Part shown: one piece after another, positions 10,254 through 22,647 of the stretch
How the letters are laid out: every line of letters begins with the position of its first letter
Numbering within the stretch: position 1 is the stretch's first letter
DNA from: Astragalus membranaceus
Taxonomy: Eukaryota > Streptophyta > Magnoliopsida > Fabales > Fabaceae
NCBI GenBank assembly: GCA_039519185.1
Contig: CM076846.1
Span: 127,352,182-127,416,181, forward strand
DNA: 64,000 bases
Direction: 5' to 3'
Made by a program: the position numbers and the translations under genes
The notes under the pieces: model-generated
Told to the model about the DNA's origin: nothing
Database searches by the model: none
The model's input: the letters and a program-made list of their open reading frames with translations, nothing else

Positions 10254-11779
10254 ATGTTTAACAACGGCGATTCTTCGAAAAATGCTCCTCAGGCAACCTA
10301 TGAGCCGGTCCCTTTGCCACCCACAGCCACAACACTGGAGAAACCAAATGCTGATCCTTACCAAATCAACTACATAACAGAAACGATCCATGCTAGTTTC
10401 ACGACTGAGTATGATGATTTGCTCAGAAATGTCAAAACACATTTTTATGATTTCGAACCTATTGTGATCCCACAACCTTCAGTTCAATTTCCCCTCGTTG
10501 GTATTGAATCTGATGATCTAAACCAAGTTACAATCACAACTCCTAATGTTGTACCTGATGATCAGAAAAAAGGTACGATCACACCTCCTACCATTGAATC
10601 TGAGGATCAAAACAAAGTTACGATCACACCTCCTACCATTGACTCTGATGATCAGAACAAAGTTACGATCACACCTCGTATCGTTGAATTTGATGATTAG
10701 AATAAAGTTACGGTCACACTTCCTATCCTTCCATCTCCTACTATCAATCACGATGTTGTTGATGCAAGAATTGCAGTTGAAGAGAAGAAAAGACCACGAG
10801 GCCGACCCAAGAAGATTCAACCTCCACTTCAATTTCCCCTCGTTGGTATTGAATCTGATGATCTAAACCAAGTTACAGTCAAACCTCCTAATGTTGTACC
10901 TAATGATTAGAAAAAAGATACGATCACACCTCCTACCATTGAATCTGATGATCCGAACAAAGTTACGATCACACCTCCTACCATTGGATCTGATGATCAG
11001 AACAAATTTATGATCACACCTCCCATCGTTGAATCTCACGTTCAGAACAAAGTTACGGTCACACCTCCTATTCCTCCATCTCCTATGAATCGTAATGTTG
11101 TTGATGCAAGAATTGTAGTTGAAGAGAAGAAACCACCCCGAGGCCGACCCAAGAAGATTCAACCTCCAATTGAATTTCCCTTCATTGGTGTTGAATCTGC
11201 TGATCTGAACCAGGTTACAGTCATACCTTCTAATCATGTACTTGATGATCGGAAAAAAGTTACGATCACACCTCTTACCATTGAATCTGATGATCAGAAC
11301 AAAGTTACAAACACTCCTCTTACCATTATAATCTAAACCAAGTTACAGTCGCACATCCTAATGTTGTACCTGGTGATCAGAGAAAAGTTATGATCACACC
11401 TCGTACCATTGAATTTGATCATAACAAATTTACGATCACACGTCCTACCATTGGATCTGATGATCAGAATAAAGTTACGACCACACCTCCTATCGTTGAA
11501 TCTGATGATCAGAACAAAGTTACGGTCAGACCTCCTATCCCTACATCAGCTACTATGAATCATGATGTTGTTGATGAAAGAATTCCGATTGAAGAGAAGA
11601 AACGACTCCCAGGCCGACCCAAGAAGATTCAACGTGTGATTGACAGGTCTGGTGATGTTGAAGAGACCAATGTGAATCCCCCACCACAGGTGCTAGCAAC
11701 TCCCCCAGCTCCAATTCGGAGAATGACTCGATTTTCTGCAATGCGTGAGCATGCTTCCAATGCTTCGGAGAATCTTTGA
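10254..11779 (+). pseudogene. AT-hook repeat protein, type 2 copy A, broken
   Basis: Starts MFNNGDSSKNAPQ, homologous to the type 1 start. The body is a 15-residue (45-bp) repeat of the type ESDDQNKVTITPPTI, punctuated by AT-hook cores near 10797 and 11139 (RGRPKK) and 11610 (PGRPKK). It ends with RRMTRFSAMR and TGA at 11777. The frame is broken: TAG at 10698-10700 and TAG at 10908-10910 both stand where unit B has CAG, and a module-sized deletion near 11328 shifts the frame. An expressed product would stop after about 148 residues, before the first AT-hook. Role when intact is inferred: multivalent binding of AT-rich DNA. Confidence 0.7.
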
Positions 11780-12393
11780 TAGATTTGTTGTTTGTTTGTT
11801 GTGTGTTGTTTAAAAATGTACTTGTAAGGGGAAATAACATGAAATAATTGATCACTCTTGATGACCCTTCTTTGTTTTTTTGGAAATTAAAAAATGATAG
11901 TGTAATGATTAAGGAAGTTCTTTATGTCAGTTGTATGCATCCAATTACAGCTCAAATCGTTGTATTCTTGTATTTGGATTCTCTCTTTCCCATCTTTCTC
12001 TATGGTAGAAAAAATACAAGAGTGTAAGAACAAAGTGAATGGAAAGGTGGTGGGGAGAGAGAGGAAGAGAGTAGATCCCAAAAGATCTTGTCCCACATGA
12101 TTTTACAAATTGGATCATCTTTAGTCGTGCTGCCTCCCCCATAGATAAATCCCCATTTTAATCTTTCTATGATCTCTCAATGTTTCCACATCGTTTCTCT
12201 TTTCCCATTCTAATTTTTTCTACTAAGGAGGCAACATGAATAGAGGGGAAGAGATAAAACCCTAGATTCCATATGCATAAAAAGATGTTTTCAAGACAAT
12301 ATTTCCATTTGAAAACCAAATTCCAGATATAAACAAAAATCGCCATCAAAAAAACATTATTTTCAAAATAAAATTTGATAAAACGAAGAGATA
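11780..12393. other. 3' flank of type 2 gene, no gene seen
   Basis: Contains the 3' UTR and AT-rich DNA. The layout (a GGTAGAAAAAA motif, a GA-rich block, then a GGAGGCAACATG stretch) is shared with 38190-38813 and, more weakly, with 51400-51680. Confidence 0.5.
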
Positions 12394-12604
12394 ATAGGGC
12401 TGGTCTTCCTTATTTTCGTTTCAGGCATTAATTTTGTTTGCAAGGGTTTTGGTTTATGTCCCCCTTGCCTTTTTGTAATTTTGTTTTTTGGTTTTTTAAT
12501 GAAATAGGGGGGAGTACTCTTTCCTTCTAGATGTTTTTATCCCAAAACAGGGTTTTGCATCAGAAGGTTTTAACGATGCTCCTTTCCTTTTGTTTAAAAA
12601 AAAA
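12394..12604 (+). mobile_element. LINE 3' end, 5'-truncated, copy A
   Basis: Begins inside the end of the RNase H frame (GLPYFRFRH then stop), followed by the same tail as at 347-523 and a poly-A run. About 210 bases remain. Severe 5' truncation is typical of target-primed insertion. It is shared by units A and B. Confidence 0.8.
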
Positions 12605-13679
12605 TCCAAACAACCTAAAATATTTATTTCCTTTATAAACAAACTCATATAAAAAAAGGTGAATTTCAAACCATCAAATAGGTTTGTATTTTAAACAAAC
12701 GAATAATGTATATGAAAAAATACACAAAATTGAGTAGTAAAAGAAAAGCACTACAACACAATACCTCCCTTGCCTCCTTTTGTACGTTCTAAAAGAACAA
12801 ATAAATATTCAGCAATGGATGCTGATCAAATAGGCCAAAGGCACAAAGCTTCTTTGTTGGAGACACGGCCAATATGGTGACTGATCTGCTCTCACGGTGG
12901 TCATAAACCCCAAAGAAAGAAATTTCATAGTTTACAGTTAGAAACACTTACTTTGTTCGTCCTTTTCGGCTATTGGAGCTATGGGAGTTGCGTGCCACCA
13001 CTGCTCGCGACGGGACTCGGCAAAAACAAATATGGGAGATGTCATTGCTCGCGGCAACTGATAGAGATGTGTACAATGGCTCTCTACACCAACAAACACA
13101 AAGTACTATAACTAAACCATTCAATTTTATGTACATGATCAATCCTTGTCATTTGAGATCCTACCATCTTCATCACGTACAACTAGATAAAAAGCGCCTC
13201 TCACTTGTTTGGAAACAAATCAACTGCAGCTTTTCTTGAAAATGGATATTGTCCTTGCATTACCCTCACATTTACATTAGAGTAAACCACATAACTCATG
13301 TATTGCACTTGCGTTTGATATGTGTGTTCACCATGAGTTACAATCTTTTAGAAAAAAAGATGAATAAAGCGACAAAATTTTAGAGACGAAAAATGATAAA
13401 ATTTGTTTCTCATTCCATCTCTAAGTGTTAGCGACACCAAATTTAGAGTCCAATTTGTCTCTAATTTTCTTTGCTATTTCAATTTTTCTAGTAGTTGGTT
13501 CCTTTTAGTCACCAACTATCTGATATTTCTAAAATTGAGATCACCTGATCCAATCGTTCTTAAACATGTTTTTCATTTGAAAACCATTAAGACCCTTGCA
13601 ACCCACCAACTCCACCTTATGTGGGCGTGGATGTGCAGTTTTGGTCGGCTCATGCGTTTGTGAGCAAGTCTACTCAAGA
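12605..13679. other. Conserved flank of AT-hook unit, no gene seen
   Basis: About 1.1 kb repeated at 39026-40104 (near-identical) and 44450-45265 (diverged). It includes GGAGACACGGCCAATATGG. Open frames here shift between copies, so coding is unlikely. Confidence 0.5.
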
Positions 13680-13726
13680 AGATAACTCAGTAGGCGAGTT
13701 AAGGGACATAGAGGAGTTGTGTAACA
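13680..13726 (+). mobile_element. SINE 5' piece interrupted by gypsy LTR
   Basis: ATAACTCAGTAGGCGAGTTAA matches the A-box half of the intact SINE at 40106-40236. The match ends exactly where the LTR TGTAACACC begins, so the gypsy element landed inside this SINE. Confidence 0.65.
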
Positions 13727-16456
13727 CCCCGGTATTTCTTTAACAAAGAAATACCTAAATATACAATTTGGTTTACATCAGAGTATAAAAATTCTTGTTC
13801 AGATATAAATCCTTACAAGAAACAGCGGAAACTATGAAAAAACATTATACAAGTTCGAGTCATAAGACCGAATACAGAGGCTGCATCATAAAAATCTAAA
13901 CCATGGATGAAAGATCACATCTCCAACTTCTCCTCAAGCCTGACAACTAACCGAGCCGCCTGCTATCCTCATATCCTATTCTCTGTAAAAACAAGAACAT
14001 TGATTGGGTGAGACAACTTGTCTCAGTGAGTCCTACCGTGCCCCCTCACTATCACTCGGTTTATTTATAAAACCGATTGCAACATAGTTATAATTATAAG
14101 CTATTTGCGTCAATATGTACCTAGCCCATTATCGACTGTGCAAAGCCTACAATCCCAGTAAATGAAGTGCTATTATATATTTTTAAGCTTTGTCAATTAA
14201 TTTATAATTACAAGCTTTTCCAAATGAAACATCGACTGTGAAAAGCCCACAATCCCGATAACCCACGAATTGACCACGCCAAAACGTATCCAGGGCCTAG
14301 GTAAGGGATCATGACTTCCCTCCCTAGTATGCTACTTGTCGGGTCGTCACCCAACGCGATATATAATAAAATATACATCATGTCCGCATTGGACCGTCTT
14401 TCAAGCTTTAGATATCTATATCTATTATCGATCTATAACCCGTTTTGATGAATTAAGTTAGACATCTGGCGTTATAATCATAGCGTCGAGAAGGATCCAC
14501 GATCTGGCTGTTATGCCAAAAACATTATCTCACATGCAGTCTAAGTTTCGGTTTTTCAATAACTTAAACTTTCAAAAACACTTTTTCCAAAATAATGTCT
14601 AACGTGCTCAAAACATTGATTTTATTAGGGCAATACCCTTAAAATTGGTTGGGAAGAAGATTAGAAGTGGTTTGGGATCAAAAGGAGCGACGAAACGAGA
14701 AATCAGGGACCGGTAACAGAAGCTCTCGCACGGTCCGTGCCCAGGGGCGCAGGACCCGTGCGTGATGCACCAAAATCACACAGCCAAACCGAAGTGGATG
14801 CACGGTCCGTGCCCAGGGGCGCACGACCCGTGCGGCCTATTTTGTTACTGAATTCTGATTTCTCATTCCACTTTCCTTTTCTCGCCCAAATCGAATTCCG
14901 ATCGTTCTCCAACCTAAAAACGGATTTAATAAACAACATTCCAAACCATATTCTAGTGAAAGCATTTAAATCAACGATTCATAAATTGCTCAATATTTTG
15001 ATAAAAACCGTAAAACGCTATTTTTCTCAAAAGCGGTTTTCGACCCGAAAATCTTTCGAAATCAGTTTTTCGCCGAGAAACAATATGTGTTATAATTTCA
15101 AAAAAACATATTTTCCCTAATCCGTGATTAGAACTCACCAGCGTGATGAAAATCACGGAATTGCCGAGACTTCGAAATGCTCAAACATGTAACCGCATCG
15201 AACAATCCCCGCAAATCCCGAACACGCTCCGAATGCCTCCGTAACTAAACTCAATGGCTCCACTTGCACAAACAGCAACTCAATCATTCATTCTTGCTAC
15301 TGAACTCCTCTCCGGGTAGATAGAACTGATGGCTCTCTAGACTTTGGCGAATCGAACCCAATTTCGACGAACAATTTCCAGCTCTTCTTTCTGTTTTCCA
15401 GAATCAAGGCACACTTTTGCAACAGCCATAACTAGGCCAATTCGTAACCAAAACTATCCAAATCAGTGCCTATTTTGAATAAATTTCGTCTACTTTCTGA
15501 TGGAGGAAGTTTCACATGCATGCAACCAGTAGTGTGGGAGATATCATCGAAACAAGGTGACTGATCCAATACAGTATCTGATTCTCAATCGAAACTTTAG
15601 GACACGATATCACCCTCATTTCCCAATGGAATCTGACGGTTCTTGTGCTCATTTTGAAGCATTTTGAGTCTAGTTACCAGAGGAACAAAAATCACTTTCA
15701 TAGGAGTTGTGTACAGTGAGATACGATGAAAACAATGAAGGTGGTTCATACGGGTTTTCTCCTATGCTCCCCAAGAACACCATACAATGCAAGAAAACTG
15801 AGTTTTGTCAAGGTGGAGCTCAATATTCGAAAATGGAGGAAGAGTGAAGTGTGGAACCAGCTCATAAAACTCACCTCAATGGAAAGAGAATTCGAAAATG
15901 AGGAGAATGGTACCAAGATGAGCCACATGCATGAAGTATTGAGGAAAAGCTCCCTCCTTCTCCTTCTCCCTCACTCTCTTCTTGGTTCCTTTCTATTCTT
16001 ATTTTCTGAAGTGTTTTGAGTGTCCTCAGGCTGTGGGAGTGAGTGGATTATAAGGCTCAGCTGAAGATTTAATGGGACCAATTTACCAAAATGCCCTTAA
16101 TTCAAATTTTCACTTAAACCTTCATTTCCAATTAAACAACCAATCCCCCAATGCACATTCTCCTATCATTAGGCATTTAAATTAGCTAAAATACTTGGTT
16201 TGAATAACCACTTTCGCTATAGCCTTTTGCTAGCTTTTACAAATCGAAATCTAGGGAAATGACCATTTTGCCCTTGCTCTTTCAAAATTCCCGTAACAGT
16301 GCTCACAATCCGAATTAACTGTATATAATTCATATTATTGAGCAATTAAATATTGGGTTCGCGACCTAGTCATCTCCGAGACTCGATTTAACATTTAATC
16401 CAATAACGAATCGTGAGTTAATTTCGTAAACCGAAATTAACGAAACTAGGGGTGTT
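13727..16456 (-). mobile_element. Gypsy LTR (Tekay/Del-like), about 2.7 kb, minus strand
   Basis: The ends are TGTAACACCCC and GGGGTGTTACA. On the minus strand it is preceded at 16457-16490 by a polypurine-type motif (TTTTGAGGACAAAATC then AAGTTGGGGTGA), the usual 3' end of the internal region in plant chromoviral gypsy elements. So this is the 3' LTR side of a minus-strand element. It contains two copies of CACGGTCCGTGCCCAGGGGC at 14728 and 14801. The short frames inside it (14703-15156, 15726-16019) have no family signature. Confidence 0.8.
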
Positions 16457-18779
16457 ACAATCACCCCAACTTGAAAGATTTTGTCCTCAAAATCGTTTAT
16501 AACCCAAACGATATTTCTAACATGTAGATATACCGTAAATGCACAACTATAATAATAATCAGAGGACACAAACCCTACTTAGATATTGAACGTACAAACT
16601 TTTTCCGAAAATAATACAAAATACTTCGGATACATCCGTCTTAGTTCCAAAATGTTACAACATCTGTAGGAATACAACTTAGGTGTTCAATATCATAAAC
16701 AGAATTTAAAGCGGTTTATACAACTCAGGAATAATACAAGTTATATAACCATAACAGAGACAAGCATAACAGGATCTAAAACATCAAGACTGCAAATCCT
16801 TGACATCTCCATGAGTTGGTCACCTACCTGTGCCGGTTACTCATCCTCTTTCTCTGCTTCTCTGTAAAAACAACAACAATGATTGGGTGATACAACTTGT
16901 ATCAGTGAGTTCTACCGTGTCCCCCTCACTACCACTCGGTTTATTTATAAAACTGTTGCAATATAGTTATATTTATAAGCTATTTGCGTCAATATATACC
17001 TAGCCCATTTCCGACTGTGCAAAGCCCACAATCCACGTAAATGAAGTGCTATTATATATTTTTAAGCCTTGTCAATTAATTTATAATTACAAGCTTTTCA
17101 AACGAAACATCGGCTGTGCAAAGCCCACAATCCCGATGAGTCGAGAACATAACTTAGCATAAATCGGCTGTGCAAATCCCACAATCCCGATAACCCACGT
17201 TATACCATACCATAACGTTTTTCGGGCCTAGGGTGAGGGCTCATGACTTCCCTTCCTAGTATGCCAATTCGTCGGGTCGTCACCCAACTCGATATAATCT
17301 ATATATCGCACCCGCATTGGGCCGTCACATAAATTCTAGATATTCTATATCTAATGTTGACCTATAACCCGTTTTGATGAATTCAAAGTTAGACATCTGG
17401 CTTTATAGTACGGTACCAAGTTGGACGAATTATTCGTTTTGTTATTCAAAAACATATGCTCACACGTGGTCTACAATTCGGTTTTGAAAACAGCTTTGAC
17501 TTTCAAAAACAGTGTGTTTTCCAATTCAAGTTATACATATATAGTTAGGTCTTTTAATAAGCTTTCCAACTCATTTTAGAACACCTCAATCGGGTTCCCG
17601 GATCAAAAGTTATTGCGAAAACAAAATCAGTGTGTTTTGCTGAAAAACTGCAAAGCGTCGCGACGCGAACTGGTTCCGTCGCGACGCGAAAAGTGACAGA
17701 AAGTTTTGCGTTGCAAAAATAAGGGAGGTCGCGACGCGATGGCCACGGGCCGCGACGCGATGGGAGCCAGAATTGGTTGAAAACAGCATTTCAAAAGCCC
17801 GTTTTGTACCGTTTCGCTTTCTATTCGACCCCGAGACATTTCCTAACCATCGAGAGTTAAAAATAGATATTATAACCAACATTTCAGTCCATATTACAGT
17901 GAAAACATTAAAATCAACAAATCAATAAACACATATATATTCACCGAAAAACCGTAAAAACACTATTTTCTCGAAAACGATTTTTGACTCGATAAAATGT
18001 TTCGAAAGTCAAATTTTCGCGTTGAACCCAAAACGAAACAAGTTCAGAATATGGCAATGTTCGTAATCGTAATCCTGAGAGTTGAGCCGAGAGCCGAAGT
18101 CACCGAACCGTAATCCACGAACAATCCTCGCTAGAACTCGATCCACTTCCAAAATAGCAGCAACACTTCTGTCCCCTCCACAACCAGCAACAATTCTACC
18201 CTCTTTGGATCTCCAATTCGAAATGTAACCTCAGAACTTCCTCTAGAGCAGCTTCTACTGAACATGCAAGCCCATCTAACACACAAACATCACCATCTTC
18301 ACCACTTGGATCTTCATGGTCGAAAATGGAATTGAGGGAAGGAGAGTGAATCAGATTCTGAAAGTTATATCAATGGAAAGGGTATAGAAAATGGAGTGGA
18401 TGAGTGGAGAGAGAACTTACATGCATGAACCCTTGATGATTCTCCACCTTCTTCTTCCTCCTTTCCTCTCACTCCCTCCTCTTTATTTTCTTCTGTTTTC
18501 AGCTTTCCCCTCTTTTCTGTTTCAGAATTTTGTCTAAGTGACATGGGTTCAGTTGGAGGGTGTATGGGCTGAGGGTGTTATGGTTGTGAAAAGACCATAA
18601 TGCCCTTAGTTCATTAACTCAAGGTTTTTAGGCCAAGACCCCCCACTAATTCTACGGTTAATTAGTCGGCATAAAATTTCTCGACTCATCCGTTTTCGAA
18701 TTGCGAATTATTAATTCCTTCGACTAGAAATTATTCATAATCCACACAAATTATGTCTTTAAAAATTAGGGATGTTACA
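16457..18779 (-). mobile_element. Second gypsy LTR, minus strand, truncated on left
   Basis: The right end reads TGTAACATCCC on the minus strand at 18779, again next to a TGAGGACAAAATTTT polypurine-type motif (18780-18815). It shares with the first LTR the blocks TCAGTGAGT-TCTACCGTG, CACTCGGTTTATTTATAAA and CGACTGTGCAAAGCCCACAATC. The left end is not resolvable because the internal stub of the other element (16457 to about 16520) abuts it. At 17640-17765 it holds four TCGCGACGCGA-like sites. Confidence 0.7.
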
Positions 18780-18819
18780 ATCACCCCAACTTTTAAAATT
18801 TTGTCCTCAAAATTGAAAA

Positions 18820-19258
18820 GACATACCTCAATGGAATAGATATGGATATCGTGTCCGCATGTCATCTTCCAACTCCCAAGTAGCTTCTTCGATCGAGAAG
18901 CCATCCCAGACAACTTTGACAATGGGAATAGTCCTTGACCGCAGCGTCTTCTCTCCACGCTCCAGGGTATAGCTAGGATATGGTTGAAATGATAAATCCG
19001 ATCAAAGATCAATCGTGCCAACACTCAACGGCTGATGTGGGTCGGGGATGTACTTCCTTAACTGAGACACATGGAATACATCATGGAGATTTGATAAGGC
19101 TTAAGACAATGCGAGACGGTAGGCAACTGGCCCAATACGCTCGATGATCTGGAATGTTCCAACATATCGAGGACTGAGCTTCTTTGCTCGCAAGGCTCTC
19201 CCGGTACCTATGGTTGGAGAAACCCTCAAGAACACGTGGTCACCGACTTCGAACTCTA
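18820..19258 (-). pseudogene. Gypsy pol C-terminal end (integrase tail), minus strand
   Basis: Read on the minus strand the translation gives GDHVFLRVSPTIGTGRALRA, then LSPRYVGTFQI, HDVFHVSQLRKYIPD and ATWELEDDMR.RYP. These are the hallmark blocks after the integrase core in Tekay/Del elements. It lies just before the polypurine-type motif and LTR at 18779, in the correct order. Upstream pol is absent: at 19259 the sequence switches to a plus-strand gag. Confidence 0.8.
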
Positions 19259-20370
19259 TTGGGTCCCAAACAATTTATCGGGTCCCAAAATTTTATCTTC
19301 TCCAATTTCACCCCAACCTTCAAAGGAGGATCCGATGCAATGAAAGCCCATTTCTGGGTAGATGCCATGGAAAGGATCTTTCTGACATTGCAATGCAATG
19401 AAGAGGAAAAAGTAATTTGTGCTGTCAATGCTCTGGATGAAGATGCTCAACCCAAGGGACACCTCTTAACTGGGATAAGTTTAAGGAGCTGTTCCTAGGT
19501 CACTACTTTCCTGATGCTCAGAGACTTGCCAAACAGGTGGAGTTTGTTAGTCTGAAACAAGGGGACATGTCTGTTGGGGAGTATGGTGCAAAGTTTGAGA
19601 GACTGTCTCAATTTTATGAAGTGGGAACTCATGCTCCTAATGACCGGTGGAAAATGATAATGTTTAAACAAGGTCTCCGTGGTGATGTGAATCAAGGCCT
19701 TAGTTCCTATACTATGACCACTTATCCCACCTTGGTGCAACAAGCACACACTACTGAAGAAGATCTCAAAAGAATGTATGCTGAGAAAATGGATTTTTGG
19801 AAGGAAAAACAAAGGGGTAACGAATCGACTTCTTCCAACCCTAGACAAAGGGGTAACTCCGAAAAAGGAAAGCAAATGTAGACTAATGACTCTACAAGGT
19901 CTAATAAATGTTCTATCTGCAAGAAGATTCACAGAGGTAGATGTCAAGCTGGGCCAAATCAATGCTACTTTTGCAAGGAGGTGGGCCATTATGCTAATAA
20001 TTGCCCGGCGAGGAAAGCTTTCTTGGAGTCTCCCGATGCTCCAAGACAGGCTAGAGTCAACACCTTGGACGCCCAGACCATCACACCACCTGATAATCTC
20101 ATAAGGGGTACAGGTTCTCTCTTTAATCAAACTGTTAATACACTGTATGATTCTGGCGCTACTCACTGTTTTATCTCTGAAGCGTGTGCTGAACGGTTAG
20201 GATTAGAAGTGTCTCCTATATCCGAACCGATAACTATCCTTACTGCTGCAAAGGGTCTTGTTCGAACCCAATCATTATGCCTTAACTGTCTGCTTGCCAT
20301 AGGAGGCAGGGAATTCGTTGTGGATTTTATCTGTTTGTCTATGAGGGGATGGAGATCGTTTTGGGAATGA
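19259..20370 (+). pseudogene. Gypsy gag and protease, frames broken
   Basis: Retrotransposon gag domain (FTPTFKGGSDAMKAHFWV, then DMSVGEYGAKFERLSQFY), zinc knuckle CYFCKEVGHYANNC near 19960-20000 and an aspartic protease active site YDSGATHCFI near 20150. Breaks: a frameshift near 19456 inside gag, a TAG at 19879-19881 before the zinc knuckle, and a frameshift near 20345 between protease and reverse transcriptase. The 5' LTR and gag start are missing. Confidence 0.85.
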
Positions 20371-22647
20371 ATTGGATGACTTCCAATCACGTTACTATTG
20401 ACTGCTTCAATCGTGCAATTGAGTTTCCTTCTGAAGTAGCGGAACATGCACCGCCTGCAACTGATGGTGTTATTTCGTTCGCTTCAGCCAGCCAGTCTCT
20501 ATTCCAAGGTGCGGAAGCTTTTGTTGTTATTTTATCTGCATCAACTGAAGGTGGTTTGGATTTATCGTCTGTTCAAGTTGTTAATGAATTCTTAGATGTT
20601 TTTCCCGAGGAAGTTTCCTCTTTGCCTCTGGAACGAGAGGTAGAATTCTCTATAGATTTGGCGCCTGGTGCAGGGCCAATATCCATAGCACCTTATAGGA
20701 TGTCTCCTCTCGAACTGAAGGAATTGAATTCCCAACTTGAGGAATTAATTTCCATTATTCGACCGAGTGCTTCTCCATGGGGTGCTCCGGTATTGCTAGT
20801 CAAGAAGAAGGATGGAAGCATGAGGTTATGCATCGACTACCGTCAGCTGAACAAGATTACCATCAAGAATAAGTATCTGTTACCAAGGATAGATGATCTG
20901 CTTGATCAACTTCGAGGCGCTAAAATATTCTCCAAAATTGATCTAAGATCGGGATGCCATCAAATCAGGGTAAAGACCTTAGATATTCCGAAAACCGCTT
21001 TCCGTACGAGGTATGGACACTACGAGTTTGTGGTGATGCCTTTCGGATTAACTAATGCTCCAGCTGTTTTTATGGATTACATGAATCGAGTTTTTCATTC
21101 CCACTTGGATCAGTTTGTGGTTGTCTTCATAGACGATATCTTGGTGTATTCAAAGACGATTGAGGAGCATGCACAACATCTCCGCTTTGTTTTGAATGTA
21201 CTACGAGAAAAGAAGCTGTATGCAAAGCCGTCGAAGTGTGATTTCTGGATGTCAGAAATAAAGTTCTTGGGTCATGTAATTTCCCAAGAGGGAGTAGCGG
21301 TAGATCCTAGTAAAGTGGAAGTTGTGTTGAATTGGGAACGACCAACGTCAGTGACAGAAGTAAGAAGCTTTTTGGGGTTAGCTGGATATTACAGAAGATT
21401 TATCGAAGGATTCTCACAGTTGGTTCTCCCACTCACCCGGTTAACTCGCAAGGGTCAACCGTTTACCTGGGATACCGATTGTGAGGAATGTTTCCTCGAA
21501 TTGAAGGAACAGTTAACTTCTGCTCCGATACTGATTCTTCCAGATCCGTCTCTAGGGTTTCAAATCTATAGTGACGCCTCTGGGAAGGGTTTAGGATGTG
21601 TCCTTATGCAGAACCAACATGTGGTGGCCTATGCATCCAGGCAATTAAAGACTCACGAACGGAATTACCCAACTCATGACTTAGAGTTGGCAGCTATCGT
21701 GTTTGCACTAAAAATTTGGAGACATTACCTTTATGGTTCTCGTTTCGAAGTTTTTAGTGATCACAAGAGCTTAAAATATCTGTTCGATCAAAAAGAGCTG
21801 AATAACAGACAGGGACGGTGGATTGAATTTCTGAAGGATTATGACTTCGAGTTGAAGTATCATCCTGGAAAAGCTAATGTTGTGGCAGACGCGTTAAGCA
21901 GAAAGTCTCTCCACACTGCAGAATTAATGGCTTATGAAATGACTTTGTTGAAGTCCTTTAGGGACTTGAATCTCAAGGTGACGAGGAAAAGGAACCGATT
22001 GGTGTTACGACATATTCGGGTCACCAGTGTATTAAGAGATCAGATTCGTGAGGCTCAAGAAGTTGATGAGAAACTACAATCTCAGAAAGGATTACCAAAC
22101 TTCACTGAAGACAGTGATGGTATTATCTGCTTCAATGGTAGGATTTGTGTACCCAATGATGAGGACATCAAGAGGCAGGTATTAGAAGAAGCTCATAGGA
22201 GTCAGTATTCCGTACATCTGGGATCCACCAAGATGTATCGGGACTTAAAGCAGATGTATTGGTGGCCTGGAATGAAAGCTGATGTTGCTGAGTTTGTATC
22301 TCGATGCTTGACCTGTCAGAAGGTTAAAGCAGAGCACCAACGACCTGCTGGTCAACTGCAACCACTTGATGTGCCAGTTTGGAAATGGGAAGATATCTCG
22401 ATGGATTTTGTTATGGGTTTGCCGAGGTCGCAAGCCGGTAATGATTCCATTTGGGTAGTGGTGGATCGATTGACTAAATCCGCTCACTTTATTCCTATTC
22501 GCTCGAATTACAAAGGCTCCAAGCTAGCAGAGGAATATGTGAGAAACATTATAAGACTATACGGAGTCCCTACTAGTATTGTATCGGACCGAGATCCTAA
22601 GTTCACCTCCAGATTTTGGAAATCATTGAATGAAGCTTTGGGAACAA
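20349..22647 (+). pseudogene. Gypsy pol: RT, RNase H, partial integrase
   Basis: One open frame of about 766 codons. Reverse transcriptase has LCIDYRQLNKITIKNKYLLP and the catalytic VVFIDDILVYS. RNase H follows with IYSDASGKGLGCVL and DHKSLKYLFDQKELNNRQ. The integrase has a zinc-binding region (HLGSTKMYRDLKQMYWWPG, CLTCQKVK) and core (SMDFVMGLPRS, VSDRDPKFTSRFWKSL). The frame stops matching the family after LNEALGT, where SINE-like DNA begins. The last catalytic Glu region and chromodomain are gone. Clade by motif style: Tekay/Del. Confidence 0.9.

Noticed and set aside
12751..12765. CACTACAACACAA as another CACTA end (also 39169 and 44450)
   Set aside because: It is part of the duplicated flank, lacks subterminal repeats and has no partner end.
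14703..15156. Overlapping frames on both strands inside LTR 1
   Set aside because: LTR sequence with GC-rich direct repeats; no domain.
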